Assembly (NCBI GenBank): GCA_009773765.1
Contig: WTWZ01000044.1
Location: 1-44,764 of the forward strand
Direction: 5' to 3'
Length of the DNA stretch: 44,764 nt
DNA from: Prolixibacteraceae bacterium
GTDB taxonomy: Bacteria; Bacteroidota; Bacteroidia; Bacteroidales; Prolixibacteraceae
In this document: in pieces, positions 35,306 to 44,500 of the stretch
How positions within the stretch are numbered: position 1 is the first letter of the stretch
Layout: each line of letters begins with the position of its first letter
Notes under the pieces: model-generated
The model's input: only the letters and a program-made list of their open reading frames with translations
Database searches by the model: none
What the model was told of the DNA's origin: nothing
Program-made: the position numbers and the translations under genes

Positions 35306-35905
35306 ATGAAAAGGAACAACTATTTCAACGCGCTTTTTGCAGTAACCTGTTTTGTGTTTATTGCAATATCCTGCACAAACAGCAATCAAAAACCAGCCGA
35401 AAACAATCCGGCAGTAAATGCAGTTTCTCCCGAAGCTATTGTAAAACGTGGGGAATACCTTGTAACCATCATGGGTTGCAACGACTGTCATTCACCAAAA
35501 AAAATGGGGCCAAACGGACCGGAAATTATTCCTGAACTGCTTTTGTCGGGATATCCATCGGACAGGCCAGTTGTTAAATTTAAAGATCCAATGATCAAAG
35601 AGGGTTTCGGCATGTTTTATCCCGACCTTACAGCAGCAGCCGGCCCCTGGGGTATTTCATTTGCGGCCAATTTAACCCCCGACCAATCGGGCATTGGCAC
35701 ATGGACCGAAGAACAATTCAAAAAGGCGCTCACACAAGGGAAATTTAAAGGAATTGACGGTGCACGTACACTTTTGCCCCCGATGCCCTGGTTTAACTTC
35801 ACGGTTTTAAAAGATGAAGATGTCAGTGCCATATTTGCCTACCTGAAAAGTATAAAACCGGTTGTTAATGTTGTTCCCCAGCCTATTCCACCGGACCAAA
35901 TGTAA
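35306..35905 (+). CDS. Lipoprotein cytochrome c
   Basis: A 199-residue protein with a signal peptide and lipobox (VFIAISC, Cys near residue 23), then a single haem c attachment site in IMGCNDCHSPKKMGPNG. Later Met-containing segments near MPWFNF could give the sixth ligand. The size and the EEQFKKALTQGK and DEDVSAIFAYLKSIKP parts resemble c-type subunits of sugar or alcohol dehydrogenases. It probably passes electrons in the periplasm from a neighbouring oxidase or dehydrogenase-type reaction, and is anchored to a membrane. Confidence 0.88.
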   Translation: MKRNNYFNALFAVTCFVFIAISCTNSNQKPAENNPAVNAVSPEAIVKRGEYLVTIMGCNDCHSPKKMGPNGPEIIPELLLSGYPSDRPVVKFKDPMIKEGFGMFYPDLTAAAGPWGISFAANLTPDQSGIGTWTEEQFKKALTQGKFKGIDGARTLLPPMPWFNFTVLKDEDVSAIFAYLKSIKPVVNVVPQPIPPDQM

Positions 35906-35916
35906 AAATAATAAAA

Positions 35917-35946
35917 CGGGGAAAGCCGAAAACCGATCAGAGTAGG
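35917..35946 (+). ncRNA. Leader hairpin motif, copy 4 (before the tandem ABM-fold gene)
   Basis: CGG (35917) pairs with CCG (35933) around a GGAAAGCCGAAAA loop; GAGTAGG follows at 35940-35946, 17 bases before the ATG at 35964. The stem bases differ from copies 1-3 but remain paired. Confidence 0.5.
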
Positions 35947-35963
35947 CAATAAAAACAAATACA

Positions 35964-36626
35964 ATGAAAAACAACAAATTTTTCTCAGTAATGACATTAA
36001 CAATTGCCTTGTTTTCGGTGGCTGTTGTTTGTAAAGCACAAATTCCTGCCTCACCTTTTAATGTGGTGGAAATATCGCATACAATAAAAGATTATGCCGT
36101 ATGGAAAAAGGCTTTCGATGCCGATGAATTCAATCGGAAAGTAAGTGGGCTCAATTTTATCGTTATAGGCAGAAGTAATGAAAACCCGAACAATGTAACC
36201 GTTGTCTTACATGCTTCAGATGTAGCAAAGGCAAAAACTTTTTCGGCTTCCCCAAAACTAAAAGAAGTAATGGAAAAAAACGGCGTGATTTCAAAACCCG
36301 AATTTAACTATTATAAGGTAATCAGGATTAACACTGATTCAAAAGAAACCAGTTGGGTACAGGTAACTTACAAGGTAAAAGATTTTGATGCCTGGCTAAA
36401 AGTTTTTGATGCAAATGGAAGAACTGCCAACAGAGCAGCTCAGGGCTTAATTGATGTGGTTTTGGCGCGAGGTATTGACGACCCGAATATCGTACATCTT
36501 GTCTTTGATATAAAAGACATGGCTAAAGCAAAAGCATATATGACTTCGGATGAAACGAATAAATTGAGGATTAGCGCAGGGATGATCGGTTCGCCAAAAA
36601 TTGAGTTTTATAACACAGCAGAATAA
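35964..36626 (+). CDS. Exported protein with two ABM-like domains
   Basis: A 220-residue protein with a signal peptide (LTIALFSVAVVCKAQ) and two repeated domains of ~90 residues: HTIKDYAVWKKAFDADEFNR ... NNVTVVLHASDVAKAKTF and YKVKDFDAWLKVFDANGRTA ... NIVHLVFDIKDMAKAKAY. The 88-residue protein at 37649 is a third, single copy of the same domain. The dimeric alpha/beta-barrel pattern links it to ABM or similar small-molecule-binding folds. Function unknown; it is exported, unlike the single-domain protein. Its stop directly precedes an ATG, but the dioxygenase starts further on. Confidence 0.78.
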   Translation: MKNNKFFSVMTLTIALFSVAVVCKAQIPASPFNVVEISHTIKDYAVWKKAFDADEFNRKVSGLNFIVIGRSNENPNNVTVVLHASDVAKAKTFSASPKLKEVMEKNGVISKPEFNYYKVIRINTDSKETSWVQVTYKVKDFDAWLKVFDANGRTANRAAQGLIDVVLARGIDDPNIVHLVFDIKDMAKAKAYMTSDETNKLRISAGMIGSPKIEFYNTAE

Positions 36627-36701
36627 ATGCAAAAGTTAAAAGCAAATACATCTGCATCAGGGATATTTACAACAACGATGCGAAAGAAAAGTAATTTTAA
36701 C

Positions 36702-37592
36702 ATGGAAAGAAGAACATTTTTAAAAGCCTCGGCTTTATCAGCTATTGCAGTAAGTGCAACTGGTTTTATCAGCTTCGCCGGCAACGGTTATGTTGGCGAT
36801 TGCGAAACAACCTCCGATATTTTAGGACCGTTTTACAGACCAGATGGTCCCATTCGAAATAACCTGGTTATCAAAGGCGAAAAGGGAGAATTGTTGGAAT
36901 TACTGGGTAAAATAAAACACCAGGACTGCACAACTCCGTACAAAAACGCAAAAGTAGAGCTTTGGCACTGCGATGGAAACGGCGTTTATGATAATACGTC
37001 AACAGATTTTAAATACCGCGGCACAACTTTTTCAGATGAAAATGGAAATTATTCGTTTCAAACCATTTTGCCGGTACCTTATGATGTTGGTAACGGGCAA
37101 ATACGACCGGCCCATTTTCACATGATGATTACTGCCGAAGGCTACCAACCGCTTGTTACCCAGCTCTATTTCAATGGCGACAAACACATAGAAAAAGATG
37201 CCTTTGCCAATTCTGAATTTGCCAAAAGAAGAATTCTGGAAATTACGGGATCAGATAAATCAAAGCAGGTTATTTATGATGTTTCAATGGCAAAAATAAT
37301 CCCAGCCGATCCCTCTGCAATTGACAAATTAACAGGCGTTTATGTTAATCAGGCCAATAAGGGTAAAACTAAAGAGTTTTTCAAACGGAATAATTCACTG
37401 TGGTTGAAAAATGGAGTTTTTGGCGAGGAATACCGCTATATCGGCAATAACACCTTCGAATATGCAGGAATGCCAGGTGGAATGTTTGAAACATACACTT
37501 TTGAGATTTCAGGTTCGGGTGCAATAAAATGCACATTAAATTACATGAACGAGAATAATGAAAAAGGCACCGTTGAGTTTGTGAAGGCATAA
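36702..37592 (+). CDS. Intradiol ring-cleavage dioxygenase-like protein
   Basis: A 296-residue protein with a Tat-like N-terminus (MERRTFLKASALSAIAVSATGF) and the protocatechuate 3,4-dioxygenase-type beta-sandwich. The iron ligands are visible as Tyr in NGVYDNT, Tyr in FKYRGTTFSDENGNY, and two His in RPAHFHMMI. The family opens catechol-like rings between the two hydroxyls; exported Bacteroidota versions are poorly characterised. The ATG at 36702 is chosen over 36627 because the twin-Arg signal starts there. The last ~90 residues (ITGSDKSKQ... and FEYAGMPGGMFETY) form an extra domain not found in the classic enzyme. Confidence 0.85.
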   Translation: MERRTFLKASALSAIAVSATGFISFAGNGYVGDCETTSDILGPFYRPDGPIRNNLVIKGEKGELLELLGKIKHQDCTTPYKNAKVELWHCDGNGVYDNTSTDFKYRGTTFSDENGNYSFQTILPVPYDVGNGQIRPAHFHMMITAEGYQPLVTQLYFNGDKHIEKDAFANSEFAKRRILEITGSDKSKQVIYDVSMAKIIPADPSAIDKLTGVYVNQANKGKTKEFFKRNNSLWLKNGVFGEEYRYIGNNTFEYAGMPGGMFETYTFEISGSGAIKCTLNYMNENNEKGTVEFVKA

Positions 37593-37594
37593 AA

Positions 37595-37624
37595 CGGGGA
37601 AAGCCGAAAACCGAAAAGAGTAGG
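37595..37624 (+). ncRNA. Leader hairpin motif, copy 5 (before the small ABM-fold gene)
   Basis: CGG (37595) pairs with CCG (37611) around the same loop as copy 4; GAGTAGG follows at 37618-37624, 24 bases before the ATG. Copies 4 and 5 are identical over 23 bases, which points to recent duplication or strong conservation. Confidence 0.5.
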
Positions 37625-37648
37625 CATTAAAATTTAAAGATTAAAAGT

Positions 37649-37915
37649 ATGGCAACATTCGTATTTCGTCACAAAGTAGGCGATTTTAAAAGATGGATCA
37701 AAGGACATCAGGATCGGGTAGATTTATTTGGCGATACAGTTTCAGGATTCAAAACATTTCAGGATGCAGATGATCCGAAATCAATAGTTATCGTTATGGA
37801 AGTCAATGATATTGAAAGGCTTGGAGCAATTATCAACGATCCAAAAAACCAGGCAGTAAAAGACAGACACACTGTACTTGAACCAATTACAATGTCAGTG
37901 CAGGTTGATGTATAA
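37649..37915 (+). CDS. Small ABM-like domain protein
   Basis: An 88-residue protein, FVFRHKVGDFKRWIKGHQDR, then DADDPKSIVIVMEVNDIERLG, matching one domain of the tandem protein at 35964. No signal peptide, so it should act in the cytoplasm. The fold suggests a dimer binding a small aromatic or lipid molecule. Located 6 bases before the desaturase gene. Confidence 0.75.
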   Translation: MATFVFRHKVGDFKRWIKGHQDRVDLFGDTVSGFKTFQDADDPKSIVIVMEVNDIERLGAIINDPKNQAVKDRHTVLEPITMSVQVDV

Positions 37916-37921
37916 TTTTCT

Positions 37922-38725
37922 ATGGAAACACTGAATAAATTATTGAGTATCGATTTGAATTACATCGTTATAGCTCTGTTCGTTGTTTTTTACTCTCTTG
38001 AACAGATTCTGGAGACACAGTTTAATTTCAAAAAAAGAGGACAGCATTTTTTTCACAGTGCCCTTTTTCAAATCGTGTTTCTCATCGGAAATCTGTTTTG
38101 GGCATCGGTTACTATTTTTAGTATCGAATGGCTGAACCGGAATGAAATTGGCCTTTTTTACTTAATCCAGTTGCCCGTTTGGTTAAAGCTTGTGCTGGGC
38201 GTGGCCATGATTGACATGGTAACTTACTGGTTTCACCGAATGTCGCATAAAGTTCCGGTGTTGTGGCGGTTTCACCGGGTGCATCACAGCGATACCACAA
38301 TGGATTCAACCACCTATTTCAGATCGCATCCTGTTGAAATCCTTTTCTGGTTTGGCTCTTCGAATATTCTGGCTGCCGGAATCTTTGGGCTCGATCTTTT
38401 AACACTGGGATTATATTTTCTTGTGGCCACTCCATTTTTCATTCTCGAACATACCAACCTGCGTTTTCCGGCATGGCTCGATAAAACATTGGGTCTGGTT
38501 ATAACAACACCCAACCTGCACAAAGTACATCATGAACAGGATCAGTATTATACCGATTCGAATTTTGCAGATGTATTTATTCTGTGGGACAGGCTATTTG
38601 GCACATACAAATACAAACCAGTGGAGCAGATTAAATTCGGATTAAAAGAATTTGAGGAAAATAAAAAGCAAACTTTCTGGTATTTGTTTATCAGCCCGCT
38701 TTTCAAAATAAAAAAAGTGACTTAA
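37922..38725 (+). CDS. Sterol desaturase/fatty acid hydroxylase-family membrane enzyme
   Basis: A 267-residue membrane protein with the three His boxes of the di-iron fatty acid hydroxylase superfamily: WFHRMSHKVPVLWRFHRVHHSD supplies HxxxH and HxxHH together, and LHKVHHEQ supplies the third. Several hydrophobic helices surround them. It hydroxylates or desaturates a lipid or sterol-like substrate using oxygen. It is the last gene of the cluster and no regulator is nearby. With the dioxygenase and cytochrome it suggests an oxygen-dependent pathway. Confidence 0.88.
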   Translation: METLNKLLSIDLNYIVIALFVVFYSLEQILETQFNFKKRGQHFFHSALFQIVFLIGNLFWASVTIFSIEWLNRNEIGLFYLIQLPVWLKLVLGVAMIDMVTYWFHRMSHKVPVLWRFHRVHHSDTTMDSTTYFRSHPVEILFWFGSSNILAAGIFGLDLLTLGLYFLVATPFFILEHTNLRFPAWLDKTLGLVITTPNLHKVHHEQDQYYTDSNFADVFILWDRLFGTYKYKPVEQIKFGLKEFEENKKQTFWYLFISPLFKIKKVT

Positions 38726-38754
38726 TATTTTTAGACTACTTTAAATATTCTTTT

Positions 38755-39690
38755 TCAATTACTTATCCTCTTCTGCTCCTCATCGGAAGCGGTGTTTCTT
38801 TTTCGCGCTTTTGACGCTGTGTTGCCAAAATTTTGGGTAAAAGTTAACCGCAAAACACGCGGTTCAAAATCGAGCATCCAGGTATTGTAAATATTCAATT
38901 CAGGTACATCTGCGGTAAATCGAATTATATTTGTTTTAAATACATCTGAGATATTCAGGTTAAACCGGCTGTTTTCGTTTTTCAATTTCCATTGCACTCC
39001 AATATCGAGGCGGCCCATCGGCTCCCAAACATAAATACCGCTAAATGATCTCGACTGATAATATCCCGCTAATTCAGCCGATATATTTTTGGTGATTGTA
39101 AAACTTTGAATGGTATTCGCACGGTAATTATTTTGTCCATAATCTAAATTTTCACCTTCGTAATTGGTTTTTATTTTCCTGTAAATAAAAGTGAAATTGT
39201 TTTGCATTTTCCACCAATCGGTCACTTTAATAGGAAATGTCAACACTGCCGATGTAATTTTCTGACTGTCGAAATTCTGTGAAATAAAATAAGTTCTGTC
39301 CGTTTCCTCATTGTAATCCGGCTGAAATCGCGAAATCGCATTTTTTGTATCGGTGTAACTTACCGACAAAATCACCGATTTATAAATGTAATCGGTTTTT
39401 AAAATGGTACTAAAGGCAGGTAAAAGATTTTCATTTCCCGAGAGAAAAAGTTCCGGGGACATAAAAACCACAAACGGGGCAAGTTCATTAAATGTCGGTC
39501 TGTCTATTCTCCGGCTGTACGAAAGTTGAAACGTATTATTCTGATTTAGCTTTTGCGAGAAATAAACCGTGGGGAAAAACTCGCCATAATGCAAATCAAT
39601 AATTCCCTTCTCGGTTTCCGAGTCGAGCACCGAATTCATGTATTCATATCTCAAACCCGCCAACAATGCTGGTTTTGTCGGTAAAACCAT
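38755..39690 (-). pseudogene. 3' part of a frameshifted outer membrane beta-barrel protein
   Basis: The 311 codons encode the C-terminal barrel strands: QLSYSRRIDRPTFNELAPF, typical of OMP_b-brl_3 proteins, then FIYRKIKTNYEGEN and VLRLTFTQNFG near the end, with a hydrophilic basic tail. The in-frame start MVLPTK overlaps the upstream frame and is not a real gene start. Removing one base from the GGCGGG stretch (plus-strand C run at 39656-39658) joins it to the upstream frame, giving ...IVGG-LRYEYMNSV, so this is the lost end of the same gene. Confidence 0.8.
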
Positions 39691-41209
39691 AACTGACAGT
39701 TGAATAGATGGCCATGATATTTTCCTCCATCGAATATTTATTGGTTAACTCAGAATCGGTTGTCAAAATTCCATTTTCAAGATATTTAACTCCAATATCG
39801 TTTTTAAACCAGGTTAAAGTTCCTTTGGTCCCGCCTTCTACTTTTAATTTCGAATTAATTTGGTTTGAATAATCCAGCATTCCCACGGCAATATTGATGG
39901 GCGTGATTTTGGAAACGTCAATATTTTCTCCCGATTCCACTTGTCCCGTATTATCGAAATTTTCAATAGTATAATAAGATGGATTGTCGTTGTAATAGTT
40001 GAGAAAATCGAAATTAAAATCGAGGATTTCTTCTTCCTGAAAACGATGTTGCAGGTTGATGTTGGCCATTCCGTGTATCCACTTGCTTAATTCAGCCATT
40101 TCGAGGTTTGATTGCCCGGTAACTACTCCGTTTGTTTTGTAATAAATATGATTCAAAGCATCCGCGTCCCAATCGCGCAAATACCCTGAACCTAAAACAC
40201 TTAAAACTGTTTTGCTGCTCATGGTATAATCGAGGCCAGCCCTGAAATTCTGAAAAGTTACCAAAGCAGCGCGATTACTCTCCGACCCTGATTCCATCAA
40301 TATTTCATCCTGCATTGTTCTGCGATAGGAATCTAAATTCTGGCGGGTATTATTGTAGGTTACGCTGTATGTTCCGAAATAATTTACCTTTTCAACGTGA
40401 TGGTTCAGGTTCAGACTGGCTTCCAGTTTTTCACGCGATGCCACTCCTGCGCCCAAAGTAAATGATCCGTTTGTGCCAAAATCGTCATTCTTTTTCAGCA
40501 CAATATTTATAATTCCCGCATCTCCGTCAGCATCATATTTCGATGGAGGAGTTGTTATCAATTCAATCCTTTTGATATTATCCGCACTCATTGATTTTAA
40601 CATTTCGACAGCGGCTTCCATGGGCATCCGGTTTTGCTTACCGTTTATCATCACCTGAACGCCGCCTTTTCCACTCATCGAAATGGCATTGTTCTGACGG
40701 TCGACATTAATACCCGGCGATTTTTCGAGAACTTCAAGCGCGGTGCTTCCTGCTGAAGTAATGCTGTTTTCAACATTCACCACCATCCGGTCGATTTTCA
40801 TTTCGTAAAGCGGCTTTTTGGCGACCACATTTACATCCTGTAACTGGTGCGATTCGCTTTCTGCGATAATGGGTTCGTTATGGAAATGGGCATTTGCAGC
40901 CGGAATTTCAAATGGCTGCGAATAAGCAGGTTTGTAGCCAAGCATGCTAACTCCAACAATGTAAGTCCCGGGTTTAAAACTGGTGAAGTTATATGTTCCT
41001 TCTTCGCTTGCCATTAAACCGGTTACAACTGTTGAATCTTTCTTGTTCATTAAAAGCACATTGGCAAACGATACCGGCTGGTTATTTTCGTTGCGCACAG
41101 CGCCCTGTATCTGAGCAAAACCTAAAGTCGGTAAAAATAAACCAATCAGTGCCAAAAGGTATTGAACAGGTTTTGATTTTGTAATTGGGAAACGATTATT
41201 CATTGTCAT
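39644..41209 (-). pseudogene. 5' part of the same outer membrane beta-barrel protein
   Basis: From the ATG at 41209 the frame encodes a signal peptide (FPITKSKPVQYLLALIGLFL, cleavage near GFAQ), a carboxypeptidase-regulatory-like domain (VSFANVLLMNKKDSTVVTGL, YNFTSFKPGTYIVGVSMLGY), and a plug-like domain (VEKSP-type GSTALEVLEKSPGIN, MSGKGGVQVMINGKQNRM). The first barrel strands follow before a stop after GGFEI. A 79-residue N-terminal extension in the longest frame is discarded because it lacks the signal peptide. Joined to the 3' part the protein would have about 815 residues, a normal length. It lies downstream of a hybrid two-component regulator and may be its target. Confidence 0.82.
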
Positions 41210-41562
41210 ATTTTTGTTGTTTTTACGTACACAAAAATACAATGACCAAATGCGCGTGAATTGGATTATTTGCGCAATAACCTGCACTTTAAGGGAAAAA
41301 CGGAAATTATAAACGAATGTGGAAATCCTGGTAATTTGGATGTGGACAAGCTCATTTATTTTAAAAAATCTAAAATATCGAATAAGGAATCTGAAATAAG
41401 AAAGGAATGTTCCAATTGAATACTTCAATTTGAATTCGGTCATTGATTCTGTATTCCGCTGACTTTCTGATTTGTTATTCCTTATTTCTTATTTTTAATT
41501 TGCTTTTCAAGTCAAACTTTTGGAGTGTATATCTAATTCTTAAATCTTCGATTGGGGATTTT
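41210..41562. other. Gap between the regulator and barrel genes with a candidate -7 element
   Basis: No gene is supported here; the DNA is AT-rich with short frames on both strands. CAAAAATA at 41232-41239, read on the minus strand, is TATTTTTG and matches TAnnTTTG, 23 bases before the barrel gene's ATG. A TTGCGCAA palindrome near 41273-41280 could be a regulator site. Confidence 0.4.
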
Positions 41563-44500
41563 CTAATTCTTGGCAAACTCCGATGGGCTGCAGCCAAACT
41601 GTTTTTTGAAAGCGCGCGAGAAATAGGCAGGGTCGTTAAAATCGAGCTGGTAACAAATTTCCGAAACCGATCCGGCATTTTGCTTTAACAAATCGGCTGC
41701 CCGCTGCAAACGAAGCGATCGCATCAGTTGTCCTGCCGGTTGCTCAATCAAAGCATTCAGTTTCCGGTTGAGTTGCGAAACGCTCATATTTACGGTTTCG
41801 GCAAGCGATTCGGGTGTAAAGTCCTGGTTTTCGAAATTGGCTTCTATGGTTTTAATCACCTTTTCGATAAACAGTCGATCGATTGATGTGGCTGTAACTT
41901 CTGAGGGTTTTATTACTGTTGATGTTTTAAACCGCGACCGGAGCAGTTTACGCTGATTAATGAGATTTTTTACCCTAACCTTTAACTCTTTTGCGCTGAA
42001 TGGTTTTGTAATGTAATCGTCAACACCAATTTCAAGACCTTCAATTTTATCGTCAAAACCGGCTTTCGCCGTTAACATCACAATCGGAATATGGCTGGTC
42101 CGCTGATCATTTCGAACTAATTTACAAAATTGATAACCATTTACTTTGGGCATCATCAAATCGGTTACAATCAGGTCGGGTACAATTCCCTGTGCCATTA
42201 ACATTCCTTCTTCGCCATTTTCCGCCTCTTTTACCTGATAATCAGCTTCCAGTTGCTCGCGAATGTACGCCCTCACATCACTGTTATCTTCTACAATCAA
42301 TACAATTTCGCGGTAGTCGATGGTTGGTTTCTCGGTTTCAGTAACCGTTTTTTCAGTTTCAACAATTTCTTCTTCAAGGTAAAATTTTGTTGAAAAATCG
42401 TGGTTAACAACAGTGATTTTATCACTTTTGATTTCTTGTTTTTGCTCACCAAACGGCAACCTTACAGAAAACACAGAGCCCACTCCTTCCCTGCTGTTCA
42501 CCGTAACTATTCCCTTGTGAAGTTCAACCAGTTCCTTAACCAGCGCCAAGCCAATTCCTGACCCCTCATAATTACGGGTAAGTGAATTATCGACCTGGTA
42601 GAAACGGTCGAAAATATTTGGGAGATGTTGTGCCGGAATTCCCAAACCAGTATCTTCAACCCTGATTTCTACATAAAGTGAATCAATAATTTTTATTACA
42701 ACCTTCACTTCTCCATTTTCGCGGGTAAATTTAAATGCGTTGGAAACCAGGTTGTAAAAAACTTTTTCCACTTTGTCCAAATCAAAAACCACCTGAATAT
42801 TTTCTGAATCAGATTCGAACTTTAAAGTAATATTTTGTGATTCGGCCATCGATTCGAATGAATATAAAAGACTTTTCAGAAACGAAACGATATTGAGCTT
42901 TTTGACATTCAAATCCATGCTGCCCGATTCAAGTTTCGAAAGATCGAGTAACTGGTTTATCAGGGTAAGCAGCCTTCTGGCATTACGGTTGGCCACCTGA
43001 AGTTTTGTTTTTTCCTTCATTTCAACCGACGATGACATAACGCTTTCTATCTGTCCCAGAATCAGAGTAAGCGGAGTGCGAAATTCGTGCGATATGTTGG
43101 CAAAGAACTGCGATTTCAGTTTATCGAGCTGGCGAAGAGTATCCGTTTCCACTTTTTCAAGCTTTAACTGGTTTCTGATGTTGATGCGGTTTAATTCGTA
43201 ACGCCGCAACAGGTAAACCAGTAATAACAAACCCAACCCAAATACAAAAAAAGCAAAAGTAGTTCTCGTCCAGGGCGGTTTAACAATCAGGGTCACTGCA
43301 AGCCCTTCCTCGTTCCAAACGCCATCGTTATTTGCCGCTTTTACCCTGAAAACATATTCTCCAGCCGGAAGATGTGTATATGTCGCTGTCCGTTCCCCAT
43401 CGGAATAAAACCATTTATCATTAAAATTTTCAAGTTTATAGGCATATCTGTTTTTCCCGGGCGCCGAGAATTCGAGCGCTGCAAATTCAAACGATACAAT
43501 ATCATCTTTGTGTGTGAGAACAATTTGTGTGGTTTCTTCAACCGACTTTTTCAAAATGTGAGGATCTGTTTTGTATGAAATGGATTTATCCCCCACCTTA
43601 ATTTTTGTGAGCGCAACATTTGGAATATTCATGTTTTCGCTGATGTTGGAAGGAAAAAAATAATTAAACCCTTTAATACCTCCAAAAAACAGTTCACCAC
43701 TTTTGCTGAGGAAAGAAGCGCCTGTGTTAAATTCGTTGCTTTGCAAACCGTCGTTGATATCATAATTTCTGAAAGCTCCGGTTTGAGGTGTAAATCTTGA
43801 CAAACCTTTATTGGTGCTAATCCACAGATTTTTCTGTTCATCAGGCAGAATCCCGTAAATCACGTTATTAGGCAACCCATTTTCTTCGGTATAGTAAAAA
43901 AATGTTTCCGATTCAGTATCGAAACGGCTGAGTCCGCCCCCGGTTCCAATCCACAAATATCTTTCAGGAAAAACCGGGTCGGCACATATCGATTTAACCA
44001 AATTGTTAATTAAACTGGTTGACTGGACCGGGTCGTTGTCAAAAAGTGTAAAAGTCCTTTCTTTGCTGTTAAAACGAAACAAACCGTATTTTGTGCCCAG
44101 CCAAATCCGAAGGTTTTCGTCCTGAAAAATAACCGGGCGTACCTGCTCATAAAAGGGCGGCCCAAAATGATACGGAATGCTGTAAATATTTCCGTTTTCA
44201 GCATCAATCAACCTGCAAAGGTATTTTTCTGTTGCAAACCATATTTTTCCTTCCCTGTCTTCATAAACCGAGTAAACTTCACTTTGGGGGATTCCATTGA
44301 TTTTCCCGGGTTCATGTTTATACAACCTTACTTTTTCGGTTTTTGGATGATAACGAAAAAGGCCTTCGGTAGTGGCAGCCCAAATGTGCCCATCTGCCGA
44401 TTGTATCATGGAAAATACAGTCGTGTTTCCGAAAGCTGTGGGTTCGTTTGAACTTTTTTCGAAACTGCGGATTTTTCCTGTTTTGCGTTCCCATTTATAT

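Noticed and set aside
36627-36701. Earlier start of the intradiol dioxygenase
   Set aside because: An ATG directly follows the previous stop, but the 25 extra residues would bury the twin-arginine signal that begins at 36702.
32164-37624. Leader motif as a cobalamin or glutamine riboswitch
   Set aside because: There is only passing likeness (AAAAGGG...CCGAAAA to cobalamin leaders, GTAGG to glutamine RNAs); the long conserved cores of both classes are missing.
41210-41443. N-terminal extension of the outer membrane barrel protein
   Set aside because: The extra 78 residues precede a clear signal peptide and cover the likely promoter.
41443-41688. 81-codon plus-strand frame near the end of the hybrid regulator
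   Set aside because: It runs antisense into the AraC domain and has no protein-like features.
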